In this document: piece by piece, positions 44,150-52,706 of the stretch | Numbering within the stretch: position 1 is the stretch's first letter | Layout of the letters: each line of letters starts with the position of its first letter | Origin: Bradyrhizobium sp. CCBAU 53421 | GTDB taxonomy: Bacteria > Pseudomonadota > Alphaproteobacteria > Rhizobiales > Xanthobacteraceae | Reading direction: 5' to 3' | NCBI RefSeq assembly: GCF_015291625.1 | Contig: NZ_CP030047.1 | Coordinates: forward strand, 9,108,501 to 9,172,500 | DNA length: 64,000 nucleotides | Notes under the pieces: model-generated | Told to the model about the DNA's origin: nothing | Database searches by the model: none | The model's input: only the letters and a program-made list of their open reading frames with translations | Made by a program: the position numbers and the translations under genes

Positions 44150-46096
44150 CTACCCGAACAGCCGCATCAGCAGGGCCTTGCCGACCGGCGCGGCGCGCAC
44201 GCTGCTGAAGGCGCGGACATATTCGCCGGCGTAGAAGGCGCGCACGACGTTGATCCGCGTCGCGACCGCGTCCTCGAAACGGACGCCGAAGCCGTCGCGG
44301 GTTCGGCGGACCACGGTCGCGCTCACGGTCTGGCCGTAGACATTGCACTTGATCGAGGCACCGATTGCGGGCGGGGCGGGATCGATGAAGCGCGCACCCG
44401 AGATCGAGATGTCGGCCATCCGCACCAGCCGCGGCGCGGTGCCTTCATGCATCAGGACCGGCTCGTCGCGCTCGAAACGCTCGGCCTTGCGGCGCCGCGG
44501 CTGCTCGATGCAGATGAAGCACACGATCGCAAGCACGACGCAATTGTACAGGCTCCAGGCCAGCGCCAGTCCGCCATAGGCGATGTTTTCGCCGCGCAGA
44601 TGCAGGATGAAGGCGTAGGCGATCGCGACCAGCGTGATCAGCAAGGCGCTGCCGTAGAGCCGCAGCAGCGGCCACTCGATGAAGCGGCGGTTGCGGTCGC
44701 CGCCCTTGGCCGTCACCTTGAACTTGTGGCCTTGCGGCTTGGCGAGGCCGGTCACGACCGCCTTCAGGACCGCGGGCGCGGCGATGTATTGCGAGACATC
44801 GGTCATGATCGCGAGCGAGCGGCCGCGCGAAATCCAGCCCATCGTGAAGGCGTGCCAGACATAGAACGGCATGAAATATTTCAGCAGCTCGGACAGATCG
44901 GCGTGAACCGCCTTGATCCCGAACAACAGAAAGAGCCACGGCACGATGAGGCCGAACACCTTGGTGCCATAGACCGCCGCCCAGCTCATGAAGGCGTCGA
45001 CCAGCGACAGCCGGTCCATGAATGCGAGCTTCGACTGCCGCGAGAACGGCCCGCTGCGGCCCCGGAAGATCTGCATGAAGCCAAGACACCAGCGCCCGCG
45101 CTGGGTGATATATTCCTTCAGTCCCTCCGGCGCGAGACCGATGGTCAGGCGCTCGTTCAGATAGACCGTGCGCAGGCCCTTCTCCTTCAGCCGCAGCGTG
45201 ACGAGGTAATCCTCCGTCACCGAATCGGTCGGGAAGCCGCCGATCTGCATCAGGCCGGAGTAGCGGATCAGCGACGAGGTACCGCAGCAGAACGCGGTGT
45301 CCCAGGCATCCTTGGCGGGCATCAGGATGTCGAAGAAGAAGCGCTGCTCGTCGGGCCATACGTCGGTCGCGGCGAGATTGGTCTGGATCGGATCCGGGTT
45401 GATGAAGTGCTGCGGCGTCTGCACGACGCCGATGGTGCCGTCCTGCATCAGGCTCATCGCGCGGGTCAGGAAGTCCGGCATCGGGACAAAGTCCGCATCG
45501 AGGATCGAGATGAACTCCGGCCGGTCCGGCAGGGCGGATACGTGCTGGAGCGCATGATTGATGTTGCCGGCCTTGGCATGGCGGTTGTCCGGACGGGTCA
45601 GGTAATTGCAGCCGAGCTCCTGCGCGAGCCGGCGCAGCCAGAGCCGCCGTCCATCGTCGAGCACCCAGACGCGATAATTGGGATAGTTCAGTCCGGTCGC
45701 GCCGATGATGGTGCGCTCGAGGATCGCCTTCTCCTCATTATACGTGCAGATGAAGACGTCGACGCGCGGCGCATCCGCCGACGCCCTGGATCGGCGCAGG
45801 ATGGCGTTGACCTCGGGCGAACGATCGACCGTGCGGCTGAGGAACAGCAGCGACAGGCACACCGCGATCATCGAGGCCGCCTCGGCCACCACGAAGGGAT
45901 AGCCGACCAGGGCATCGGCCGTGAGTCCCAGCGGCGGCAAGGTCTGGGTCACCCGCCAGACGAAGTAGTGTAGCAGCAGCAGGAACGACATGGTGGTCAT
46001 CATGACGCGAGCCAGCGTGTGCTCGCGCCGGAGCAAAGGCAGGATCGCAAGGCAGGCACCGAAGGCGACCAGCCCGGGCGCGAATGCCGCCATCAT
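44150..46096 (-). CDS. BcsA/Alg8-type GT2 glycosyltransferase with PilZ domain
   Basis: 648 aa from the ATG at 46096, which overlaps the adaptor stop (ATGA). Membrane helices flank a processive GT2 core: Asp147-148 (VLDDGRR), DAD 200-202 (ILDADF), QTPQHF, TED 294-296 and QRGRW at 332-336, the set used by cellulose and related synthases. A C-terminal PilZ domain keeps both c-di-GMP motifs: RKAERFER (RxxxR) and DISISGARF (DxSxxG). So it should make and secrete a beta-linked polymer under c-di-GMP control. No bcsB, bcsC or bcsZ is adjacent; the polymer is unknown. Confidence 0.88.
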   Translation of the reverse strand: MMAAFAPGLVAFGACLAILPLLRREHTLARVMMTTMSFLLLLHYFVWRVTQTLPPLGLTADALVGYPFVVAEAASMIAVCLSLLFLSRTVDRSPEVNAILRRSRASADAPRVDVFICTYNEEKAILERTIIGATGLNYPNYRVWVLDDGRRLWLRRLAQELGCNYLTRPDNRHAKAGNINHALQHVSALPDRPEFISILDADFVPMPDFLTRAMSLMQDGTIGVVQTPQHFINPDPIQTNLAATDVWPDEQRFFFDILMPAKDAWDTAFCCGTSSLIRYSGLMQIGGFPTDSVTEDYLVTLRLKEKGLRTVYLNERLTIGLAPEGLKEYITQRGRWCLGFMQIFRGRSGPFSRQSKLAFMDRLSLVDAFMSWAAVYGTKVFGLIVPWLFLLFGIKAVHADLSELLKYFMPFYVWHAFTMGWISRGRSLAIMTDVSQYIAAPAVLKAVVTGLAKPQGHKFKVTAKGGDRNRRFIEWPLLRLYGSALLITLVAIAYAFILHLRGENIAYGGLALAWSLYNCVVLAIVCFICIEQPRRRKAERFERDEPVLMHEGTAPRLVRMADISISGARFIDPAPPAIGASIKCNVYGQTVSATVVRRTRDGFGVRFEDAVATRINVVRAFYAGEYVRAFSSVRAAPVGKALLMRLFG

Positions 46097-47463
46097 GGCT
46101 TTGCTGCGTCCGTGTTGAACACCACCCGCCCGGTGCGGCCAACCGCGCAATCCCTGCCTGCGGTGTCGATCCCCGGCATCGAGACCGTCACCCGATACGG
46201 TTCCTTGTTGAGCGCATCCGGATTGATCGCAAGGTTGGCGGGCGCGCCCGACGCGCCGGTGAGGTTGACGATCTCCCCTTTGATGGCGGCGCTGCCATCG
46301 TTCGGCTCGAAACTCGCCTGCTCACCAAGCCTGAGGCGGTTGTAAACGCCCTCGGTGACGTTCGCGGTGACGACCTCGCCGGTACAATCGAGCAGCTTGA
46401 GCAGGGGCTGCCCGGCCCTGACATCTTCGCCGGGCGACGTCATCATCTCCCAGATACGCCCGGCGACCGGCGCCTTGATGTCGGCTTCGGCCCGGTTGAT
46501 GTAGTGCAGCTGCTCCGCGGCAATCTCGTGGGTCAGCCAATCGATCTCGGCATCGGAATGCGCCAGGTCGGCGCGCAGATCGCTGACGCGCTGGCGCATC
46601 TCCTCCTCGCGCTGCACCGAGCTCGGCCGGTCATTGTAGCTGTCGCCGAGATAGGTGCCGTTCCTTGCCGCCGTGAGCTCGACCTTGGCGGCATCGAGCC
46701 GGCGCTGGGCGCCGATCTCGGTCTGCTGGGCGATCGACTGCTCGCGCGTCAGCCGGGCCATCTCGACCGTCGAAACGCTGCCCGACTTGATCAGCGACGA
46801 GGCGCGCTCGACCGCCGCAGTGGCTTCCTCCCGCCGCGCGGCGGCGGCCTCGATCGCGGTCTGGATTTCGGCGATGCGCGCCTGGAGCTGCAGGATGCGG
46901 CCGTCGCGGAACTGGCCCGCCTGGCGGGCGAGGTCCTGCTGCGCCGTCTCGGCGGCGGCCAGCTTGGCGGCGAGACTCGGGCGCTCATTCTCCATCCGCG
47001 ACATTTGCCGCCGCAGATCGTCGAGCCGGACGCGGTCGCCGCGCGCGTTGACGACATGCAGGATCGCATCGCCTTCATGGACCACGCTGAGCTGCGTCGA
47101 GCCTTGCTGCGGCTTCGCGCCCACGGTGCCGTCGATCGGCGAGCGCAGGGTCACGATCCGGGCATTGACCACGGCTTCGACGCTCGAGGTCTGCAGCACG
47201 GCCTTCAGCGGCAGCCATCCGAACACCGCAACGATCGCAAGGCCGATGCCGACCTTGAGCAGGCGTCGAACCCACCGGCCCGAGCCTGCAGGCGCTTCGG
47301 GATGGGAAGCGCTGTCGCCGGCGGGTTCGCCGAGCGGCTCGTCATGCGCCGGCTGTAGCCGGTCCTGTAAGTCGCGCTGCAATCCGCGGGCGCCCGCGTC
47401 CTCATCCCTGGTGACGGAACCATCGCCTTCAGGAAAAGGCTTCTGCTGCTGTGCCTGATTCAT
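46093..47463 (-). CDS. HlyD-type adaptor partnered with the PilZ glycosyltransferase
   Basis: 456 aa from the ATG at 47463. A cytosolic leader is followed by one membrane helix (VGIGLAIVAVFGWLPLKAVL), a biotinyl-lipoyl-like segment (ARIVTLRSPIDGTVGA), a long helical hairpin (about 150-300), the return segment ADIKAPVAGRIWEM and a beta-barrel end. Its place beside the synthase resembles the Alg44-Alg8 pair of alginate export, but the PilZ domain here is on the synthase. It probably couples polymer synthesis to export through the periplasm. Confidence 0.82.
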   Translation of the reverse strand: MNQAQQQKPFPEGDGSVTRDEDAGARGLQRDLQDRLQPAHDEPLGEPAGDSASHPEAPAGSGRWVRRLLKVGIGLAIVAVFGWLPLKAVLQTSSVEAVVNARIVTLRSPIDGTVGAKPQQGSTQLSVVHEGDAILHVVNARGDRVRLDDLRRQMSRMENERPSLAAKLAAAETAQQDLARQAGQFRDGRILQLQARIAEIQTAIEAAAARREEATAAVERASSLIKSGSVSTVEMARLTREQSIAQQTEIGAQRRLDAAKVELTAARNGTYLGDSYNDRPSSVQREEEMRQRVSDLRADLAHSDAEIDWLTHEIAAEQLHYINRAEADIKAPVAGRIWEMMTSPGEDVRAGQPLLKLLDCTGEVVTANVTEGVYNRLRLGEQASFEPNDGSAAIKGEIVNLTGASGAPANLAINPDALNKEPYRVTVSMPGIDTAGRDCAVGRTGRVVFNTDAAKP

Positions 47464-47826
47464 GATGACCGGCCCCTGATCTGTCAGTGCGCGAACCAAC
47501 GCACAGCTCCGCGGAGCGATGCGCTGCCGCACCGATCCAATAATCAGGTGCTTCAAAAGCGGCTAAAGCGAACCGGGCATCTTTCGGAAAAATGTCCGCA
47601 ATTTGCAAAGGTCGGAAGATCGATGGCAGCGACGGTGCCGGCCTTGTTCCGCCGTCATTGGGGAGGCGACCGAAGAGGTTGAGCCCGGAATCCATCAGGG
47701 CCGGGGCTAGTGGGGAGTGGATTCCGGGCTCTCACGGAGGCTGTTATCGGACCCGATGCGCGACCCAGGCGTGAGCAGCCAGCGCTTCGGTCCCGGCAGC
47801 CTGCCGGAACTAAAATCCGCAGCCGG
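47464..47826. other. Gene-free gap upstream of the adaptor gene
   Basis: About 360 bp with no convincing gene; short open frames have no ribosome site or family signal. The part next to 47464 should hold the promoter of the glycosyltransferase operon. It contains TTTCGGAAAAATGTCCGC (47580-47597), an imperfect inverted sequence, but I cannot assign a factor. Confidence 0.5.
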
Positions 47827-48090
47827 CTACGATGCTGGATCTGGCAGGTCCAGTTGCAGCCGCAGCACGGCGAGGCTCGCCCCCAGCAAGGCCAGGTAGC
47901 TGGCCTGAGAGAGCACCACGCCCAAATCGATGACGTCGAGCAGATCGATCCACGGGTTGTCGCCCAGCACGCTTGCTGCTTGCTTGCCACCATCGATCAC
48001 GGAAGGCTGGAAGCTGCGATCGCGTCTCCGCCTTGCCGCGCGTTCGCCGTTATCGGAGCAAAGGACCAAATGCGAGTGCGCGTTGGGCAT
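47827..48090 (-). CDS. Small hypothetical protein with one hydrophobic helix
   Basis: 87 aa with GGGAG six bases before the ATG. The first half is basic and polar (GERAARRRRDRSFQ); the second holds one hydrophobic segment (LGVVLSQASYLALLGASLAVL), possibly a membrane helix. I do not recognise a family. It stands upstream of the polysaccharide operon on the same strand but 363 bp from it, so probably a separate unit. Confidence 0.5.
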   Translation of the reverse strand: MPNAHSHLVLCSDNGERAARRRRDRSFQPSVIDGGKQAASVLGDNPWIDLLDVIDLGVVLSQASYLALLGASLAVLRLQLDLPDPAS

Positions 48091-48445
48091 TTCAATCTCC
48101 CGTCCCTGATTGGCGATTGCTGAACCCCGGAAACAGCTACCGTCATCGAGTTACCCAATAAGCGTAGTCACCGCGACAGAGCGGACCATTGAACGGAGGT
48201 TGATCCGGCCGTTACATTCGGATGGGGACGACATACTTAGGTTTATCCGCAACCTGGGCCTGAGCGCGTGCGGCGAATTCGCTTTCTGCGCGACCCCATG
48301 CCACGCGCGTGGATTGCCAAAAGGGCCCGCATGATCCGGCCCGGGCGCCGAGAAAGCTGCTAATATGCAGCCGGTTAGGAGGGCGACGTTGTCGCCGCTG
48401 ATGGTAGCTGTCACCTAGCGACGCAGCGCGGCCCATGATGGCCGA
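48091..48445. other. Gene-free gap before the histidine kinase
   Basis: About 355 bp. A plus-strand frame at 48110-48334 has no ribosome site or recognisable fold and is treated as non-coding. The region should hold promoters for the small minus-strand gene and for the kinase operon; no clear operator is visible. Confidence 0.45.
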
Positions 48446-48499
48446 GTGCTGGACGGCCATGTGCTTGAAGGCCAAGTGCTGGACAGCCAAGTGCTGGTG
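48446..48499 (+). repeat. Degenerate 15-bp tandem repeat at the kinase start
   Basis: Three and a half copies of a 15-bp unit of the form GTGCTGGACGGCCAT / GTGCTTGAAGGCCAA / GTGCTGGACAGCCAA. If translated in the kinase frame it encodes a five-residue repeat (VLDGH, VLEGQ, VLDSQ). It may instead be untranslated if the kinase starts at 48506. Confidence 0.7.
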
Positions 48500-50257
48500 C
48501 TGCCGATGATGCGCATCCCGACCACGAAGCTCTGGTCGGCCGAGCAATGGCTGCTCGGCGGCATGGTGCTGGCCTTGGCGGCAACCTGTATTGGGCTGCT
48601 GCTTGGTCCGCAGCCGGCAGCTTCCGCCCATCTGGTTGCCCTGGTGCTGCTCATCGCATCGCTTGCCGCCGCATTGCTGGTGATGCGTGTGGCGGGCCGC
48701 AGCAACAGACAGCTGGAAGCCATGTTGCGCGGCCGCGCCAGCGGCGAGGAGCGCGCGACGGAGGCCCTGCGCAACAGCGAAGCGCAATGGAAGGAGGTGT
48801 TCGAGCACAATCCGGTCATGTACTTCATGGTCGACGCAACGGGCCTCGTGCTGTCGGTCAACACGTTCGGCGCCGCACAACTCGGCTACACCGTCGACGA
48901 GCTGCTCGGACAATCGGTGCTTCGGGTCTTTGCCGAGGAAGACCACCCCATGGTCCAGCGCAACGTCGCAGCGTGCCTCGACAACATCGGCCAAACCCAC
49001 AATTGGGAGATCCGGAAGGTCCGCAAGGACGGTTCAAGACTTTGGGTTCGTGAAAATGCCAAGGCCGTGCGGCGGCTGGACGATCAATTGATCGTCCTGA
49101 TCGCGTGCGAGGATATCACCGAGCGCAAACAGGCCGAAAATGCACTGCAGCAGAGTGAAATGTACCTGAGCGAAGCCCAGCGATTGAGCCACACCGGCAG
49201 CTTCGGCTGGCACGTCGCCAGCGGCGAGATCATCTGGTCGGAGGAGACGTTCAGGATCTTCGCGTTCGACCCGGTTCCTTCCATCACGCATGGCACGGTC
49301 CTGCAACGCGTCCATCCGGATGATCGCACCCGCGTGCAACGGACCATCGACCGCGCCTCACGCGACGGCAAGGACTTCGAGCACGGCTACCGGCTGCTGA
49401 TGCCCGATGGGGCGATCAAATATGTCCACGCCAGGGCGCATGCTGTGACGAATCTGTCGGGCGACACAGAGTTTATCGGGGCGGTCACCGACGTGACCGC
49501 CCGCAAGCGAGCCGAGGCCGAGTTGCATGAGGCGCAGACCAACCTCGCTCACGTCACGCGCGTGACGGCGCTCGGCGAGCTTGCGGCATCGATCGCCCAT
49601 GAGGTGAACCAGCCGCTTGCCGCCGTGGTCGCCAACGCCGCGGCATGCCTGCGGTGGCTCAACCGGGCGGCCCCCGATCTGAACGAGGCGCGCGGAGCGG
49701 TCAGATCGATCATCAGCGACGGCAACCGGGCGGGAGAGGTCATCCAGCGCGTCCGCGCATTGGTGAACAAGACGACCGATCAGAAGGCATCGCTCAATAT
49801 CAATGAGGTGATCAACGAGGTGATAGGCCTGGTGCAACATCAACTGCAGAGCCAGCATGTGTCCTTGCAGCTGGAGCTCGCTCCCACGCTGCCGCCTGTC
49901 GCCGCCGACCGCATCCAGCTGCAACAGGTCATCCTCAACCTGGTCCTCAATGGCATCGAGGCGATGCAGCCGGTCACCGACAGGCCGCGGCAACTCGTGA
50001 TCCGGACCCGCCATGACGATGCCGAGCAGATCGTGGTCACGGTCACCGATTGTGGTGTCGGGTTCGCCGCAGGGAATGCCGAACGGCTGTTTGACGCCTT
50101 CTACACCACCAAGGCCAGCGGCATGGGAATGGGGTTGTCGATCTGCCGCTCGATCGTCGAAGCCCACCGGGGCCGCCTGTCCGTGGCAGCGAACATCGGC
50201 CCGGGCGCGACATTCCAGTTCACCTTGCCACTGCGTCAAGAGGATCACGCATGGTGA
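48446..50257 (+). CDS. Hybrid-free PAS sensor histidine kinase, FixL/NtrB-like
   Basis: 603 aa from a GTG at 48446; the ATG at 48506 is an alternative start, and neither has a good ribosome site. Two hydrophobic segments near the N-terminus (WLLGGMVLALAATCIGLLLG; LVALVLLIASLAAALLVMRV) anchor it in the membrane. Two PAS domains follow (about 115-230 and 240-360). The HisKA phospho-acceptor is His in SIAHEVNQPLAAVV. ATPase boxes: NLVLNGIEAM (N), DCGVGFA (G1), GMGMGLSIC (G2). It phosphorylates the FixJ-type regulator encoded next (7-nt overlap). The signal is unknown; no heme-binding PAS residues are obvious. Confidence 0.88.
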   Translation: MLDGHVLEGQVLDSQVLVLPMMRIPTTKLWSAEQWLLGGMVLALAATCIGLLLGPQPAASAHLVALVLLIASLAAALLVMRVAGRSNRQLEAMLRGRASGEERATEALRNSEAQWKEVFEHNPVMYFMVDATGLVLSVNTFGAAQLGYTVDELLGQSVLRVFAEEDHPMVQRNVAACLDNIGQTHNWEIRKVRKDGSRLWVRENAKAVRRLDDQLIVLIACEDITERKQAENALQQSEMYLSEAQRLSHTGSFGWHVASGEIIWSEETFRIFAFDPVPSITHGTVLQRVHPDDRTRVQRTIDRASRDGKDFEHGYRLLMPDGAIKYVHARAHAVTNLSGDTEFIGAVTDVTARKRAEAELHEAQTNLAHVTRVTALGELAASIAHEVNQPLAAVVANAAACLRWLNRAAPDLNEARGAVRSIISDGNRAGEVIQRVRALVNKTTDQKASLNINEVINEVIGLVQHQLQSQHVSLQLELAPTLPPVAADRIQLQQVILNLVLNGIEAMQPVTDRPRQLVIRTRHDDAEQIVVTVTDCGVGFAAGNAERLFDAFYTTKASGMGMGLSICRSIVEAHRGRLSVAANIGPGATFQFTLPLRQEDHAW

Positions 50258-50925
50258 CCGGACGCGGGACATCGCCTTCCACGCTCGCACACGCCGAGGA
50301 GCCGATCGTCTTCGTCGTCGACGACGACGCATCCGTGCGGGACGCATTGAGCAATCTTTTCCGGTCGGTCGGCCTGCGGACCGCCGCGTTCGGATCAGCC
50401 CACGAGTTTCTGCAGCACAAGCCCCCGAATGTCCCGAGTTGCCTGATCCTGGACATCAGGCTGCCCCGGTTGAGCGGCCTCGACTTTCAGGCGGAGCTGA
50501 CGAGGGCCGACATTCATATTCCGATCATCTTCATGACCGGCCATGGCGATATCCCGATGACGGTCAGAGCCATGAAGGCCGGCGCGGTCGACTTCCTGAC
50601 CAAGCCATTCCGCGACCAGGACATGCTGGATGCGGTCACGACAGCGATCGAGCGCGACCGGAATCGCCGCGACGAAACCAGGGTGCTTGCGAACCTGCGC
50701 GCGGCCTTCGCGACCCTGACGCCGCGTGAGCGCCAGGTGATGACGCTCGTCACGGCGGGGTTGATGAACAAGCAGGTCGCCGCCGAAATCGGAGTGGCCG
50801 AGATCACGGTGAAGATACACCGCGGCCACATCATGCGGAAAATGGCGGCAAAATCACTGCCGGACCTGGTCAGGATGGCGCAGATCCTCGGGATCGGGCC
50901 GGCAGCCGGCGGGGCGCAAACCTAA
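50251..50925 (+). CDS. FixJ-type response regulator
   Basis: 224 aa; its ATG overlaps the kinase stop by 7 nt. Receiver domain with acidic pocket VVDDD, phospho-acceptor Asp in LDIRLPRLSG, Thr in FMTGHGD and Lys in FLTKPF. The C-terminal LuxR/FixJ helix-turn-helix is TPRERQVMTLVTAGLMNKQV with AEITVKIHRGHIMRKM. It should bind DNA after phosphorylation by the upstream kinase and activate transcription. Targets are unknown. Confidence 0.92.
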   Translation: MVTGRGTSPSTLAHAEEPIVFVVDDDASVRDALSNLFRSVGLRTAAFGSAHEFLQHKPPNVPSCLILDIRLPRLSGLDFQAELTRADIHIPIIFMTGHGDIPMTVRAMKAGAVDFLTKPFRDQDMLDAVTTAIERDRNRRDETRVLANLRAAFATLTPRERQVMTLVTAGLMNKQVAAEIGVAEITVKIHRGHIMRKMAAKSLPDLVRMAQILGIGPAAGGAQT

Positions 50926-51018
50926 GTATGATTCTCCGGCCCCGATTGGCGACGCACTGTGCTCCGCGTCATCGCACCGACCACAGGTCCCTGCCGCCCA
51001 TCTCCAGGAAGATTCTCC

Positions 51019-51408
51019 TTGTCCAACCCGCCAGTGATATCAATCATCGACGACGATCTGTCGGTTCGCACCGCGACCGACAACCTCGTCAGATCGCTGG
51101 GCTACGCGGTCGAGACCTACGCATCGGCTGAGGAATTCCTGCACTCGCCCCACCTGAACGACACATCCTGCGTGATCGCTGACGTCAGGATGCCGGCCAT
51201 GAGCGGGCTCGACCTGCAAAGCCACCTGATTGCCAACGGACGGCACTTTCCGTTCATCTTCGTCACCGCGTTCTCGGTCGAAAGCGATCGCATCCGCGCC
51301 CTCAAGGCGGGGGCGATCTGCTTTCTGATCAAGCCCTTCGACGGCGACGTTCTGATCAAATGCCTCGATACAGCCCTCGCGCAGCACGGCACGGCGCCGG
51401 GCAAATGA
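51019..51408 (+). CDS. Single-domain response regulator (receiver only)
   Basis: 129 aa from a TTG at 51019, seven bases after AGGAAG; a GTG 20 codons upstream lacks a site. It has only the receiver fold: IIDDD, phospho-acceptor Asp in ADVRMPAMSG, Thr in FVTAF and Lys in LIKPFDGD. There is no output domain, so it likely relays phosphate or competes for the same kinase. It follows the FixJ-type gene by about 90 bp and begins the stretch that ends in three microproteins. Confidence 0.87.
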   Translation: MSNPPVISIIDDDLSVRTATDNLVRSLGYAVETYASAEEFLHSPHLNDTSCVIADVRMPAMSGLDLQSHLIANGRHFPFIFVTAFSVESDRIRALKAGAICFLIKPFDGDVLIKCLDTALAQHGTAPGK

Positions 51409-51572
51409 GCCGTGACCGGGCCGGCTATACGCAAGGATGATGCCGCAAAACATCTGGACAAGTTGCGCGGGGACGGCGCTGGCGCGAGATTTCGTACCGT
51501 CGTTGGAAAAATCGACGGCACAACATCGGACATGTTGACTGGCAAATGGCAATTTCTCGGAGGGAGGTCGCC

Positions 51573-51743
51573 ATGCGTGCGGAACCGCGCTGCGCCCAGT
51601 GTGACAGCGAAGAACCCAAGATCATCTGTCTGCGAAATCCGGCGGGTGAACGCTACTGCGGACGCCTCTGCCTCTACAAAGGTCAGGAGAACTTCATTCG
51701 CTGGCTTTGGCGCGCGAATGCGGACGCGGAGGCAGTTTCATGA
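51573..51743 (+). CDS. Cysteine-rich small protein 1
   Basis: 56 aa from the ATG at 51573, five bases after GGAGG. Cysteine pattern: CAQC near residue 7, a lone Cys in IICLR, and YCGRLC near 29-33, consistent with one small zinc-binding site. The C-terminus is aromatic-rich (NFIRWLWRANADA). Its stop overlaps the start of the next gene (ATGA), so the two are coupled. I do not recognise a family; the CxxC pairs and coupling make it credible. Confidence 0.6.
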   Translation: MRAEPRCAQCDSEEPKIICLRNPAGERYCGRLCLYKGQENFIRWLWRANADAEAVS

Positions 51744-51931
51744 CGGGCCGTTGCGGAAATCCGGAATGCAGGCGACCCTTCGGGCTGATCCGGCACAGTT
51801 GGCATTTCGAGCAATTTTGCTCGACCAAGTGCCGGGAGACCTACAAGCGGCAGTTGGAGCGCAACAGGGCCTATTGGAAGTGGCTCTACCCGTTCTCCAA
51901 AACCGTCGGCCCGTCGAGAAAACTGATCTGA
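51740..51931 (+). CDS. Cysteine-rich small protein 2 (FCS-like finger)
   Basis: 63 aa from the ATG at 51740, overlapping the previous stop by 4 nt. Cysteines: RCGNPECRR near 4-12 and FCSTKCRETY near 27-36, the latter resembling FCS/MYM-type treble-clef fingers. A basic helix follows (RQLERNRAYWKWLYPF). Likely a zinc-binding nucleic-acid or protein-binding microprotein, but the function is not known. Confidence 0.6.
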   Translation: MTGRCGNPECRRPFGLIRHSWHFEQFCSTKCRETYKRQLERNRAYWKWLYPFSKTVGPSRKLI

Positions 51932-51951
51932 CCACGATCAAAGGAGCTCCC

Positions 51952-52068
51952 ATGACGACGGTCGATGCGATGCTGGTAGGAGCGATCCTCGCGTGGGTGC
52001 CCTCGCTCATTGTATTCTGCTATATCGTGCGTGATCTGCGAAACATGCCTCGCGAAGATCTCGATTGA
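51952..52068 (+). CDS. 38-residue single-helix membrane peptide
   Basis: 38 aa from the ATG at 51952, five bases after AAGGAG, one of the clearest ribosome sites in the area. One hydrophobic helix (AMLVGAILAWVPSLIVFCYIV) is followed by a charged tail (RDLRNMPREDLD), so it should sit in the inner membrane. Third gene of the microprotein run, 20 bp after the second. Too small for a reliable family call. Confidence 0.6.
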   Translation: MTTVDAMLVGAILAWVPSLIVFCYIVRDLRNMPREDLD

Positions 52069-52095
52069 GCGTCGCACGGCGGCTCAAAGGCGCCG

Positions 52096-52626
52096 CTAAA
52101 TTTCTACCCCCTCGTGGCGCAGCAGCCAGCGCTTGCGCTCCAGTCCGCCGCCATACTTCACCAGTGAGCCGTTGGCGCCGATCAGGCGGTGACAGGGCAC
52201 GACGACGCTGATCGGATTGGAGCCGTTGGCGTGGCCGACCGCGCGCATCGCGTTCGGCACTTTCAGCCTCACAGCCAGCGCGCCGTAGCTCATGGTGGTG
52301 CCCGGCGGAATCTTCGGCAATGCGTGCCAGACCTTCTGCTGGAACGGCGTGCCGGCGACGCGCCATTCGACATCGGTCAGGCGATCGAGATCGCCGTTGA
52401 AGTAATCGCCGAGCGCCTTGCGCATCGCAGCCGGCGCGCGGCCGTCCCGCAACGTCACGGCGCCATAATGCAGCCGCAGCAGATCGAGCATGCGCCCTTC
52501 ATAGTCGTCCCAGTCGAGCGCGCGCAGCACGCCGTCATCATCGGTCACCAGCAGCGCCGTGCCGATCGGCGTCTTGAGGCGATCGAGGTTGAAGGTCTGA
52601 GCAGTCTTGCGGTCGGCCATTGTCAT
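52096..52626 (-). CDS. ogt: Methylated-DNA-[protein]-cysteine S-methyltransferase
   Basis: 176 aa. The active-site motif PCHRLIG (VVPCHRLIGANGSLVKYGGG) near residue 140 carries the Cys that accepts the methyl group from O6-methylguanine or O4-methylthymine; each molecule acts once. The N-terminal domain is present, and the C-terminal DNA-binding domain includes WHALPKIPPGTTMSYGALA. This is the Ogt/AGT length, without an Ada regulatory part. Convergent with the membrane peptide gene (27 bp gap). Confidence 0.93.
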   Translation of the reverse strand: MTMADRKTAQTFNLDRLKTPIGTALLVTDDDGVLRALDWDDYEGRMLDLLRLHYGAVTLRDGRAPAAMRKALGDYFNGDLDRLTDVEWRVAGTPFQQKVWHALPKIPPGTTMSYGALAVRLKVPNAMRAVGHANGSNPISVVVPCHRLIGANGSLVKYGGGLERKRWLLRHEGVEI

Positions 52627-52706
52627 AGCTCTGGAAACGGGTCACTCGGGATACAATTCACCGCCTGCATGCTAGCGTCCACCCGAATTCCGGTGAGGGG
52701 GACCGA

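Noticed and set aside
44129..45973. 614-residue plus-strand frame
   Set aside because: Antisense to the glycosyltransferase, whose motifs are complete.
48110..48334. 74-residue plus-strand frame in the kinase upstream gap
   Set aside because: No ribosome site, no fold, and mixed composition; treated as non-coding.
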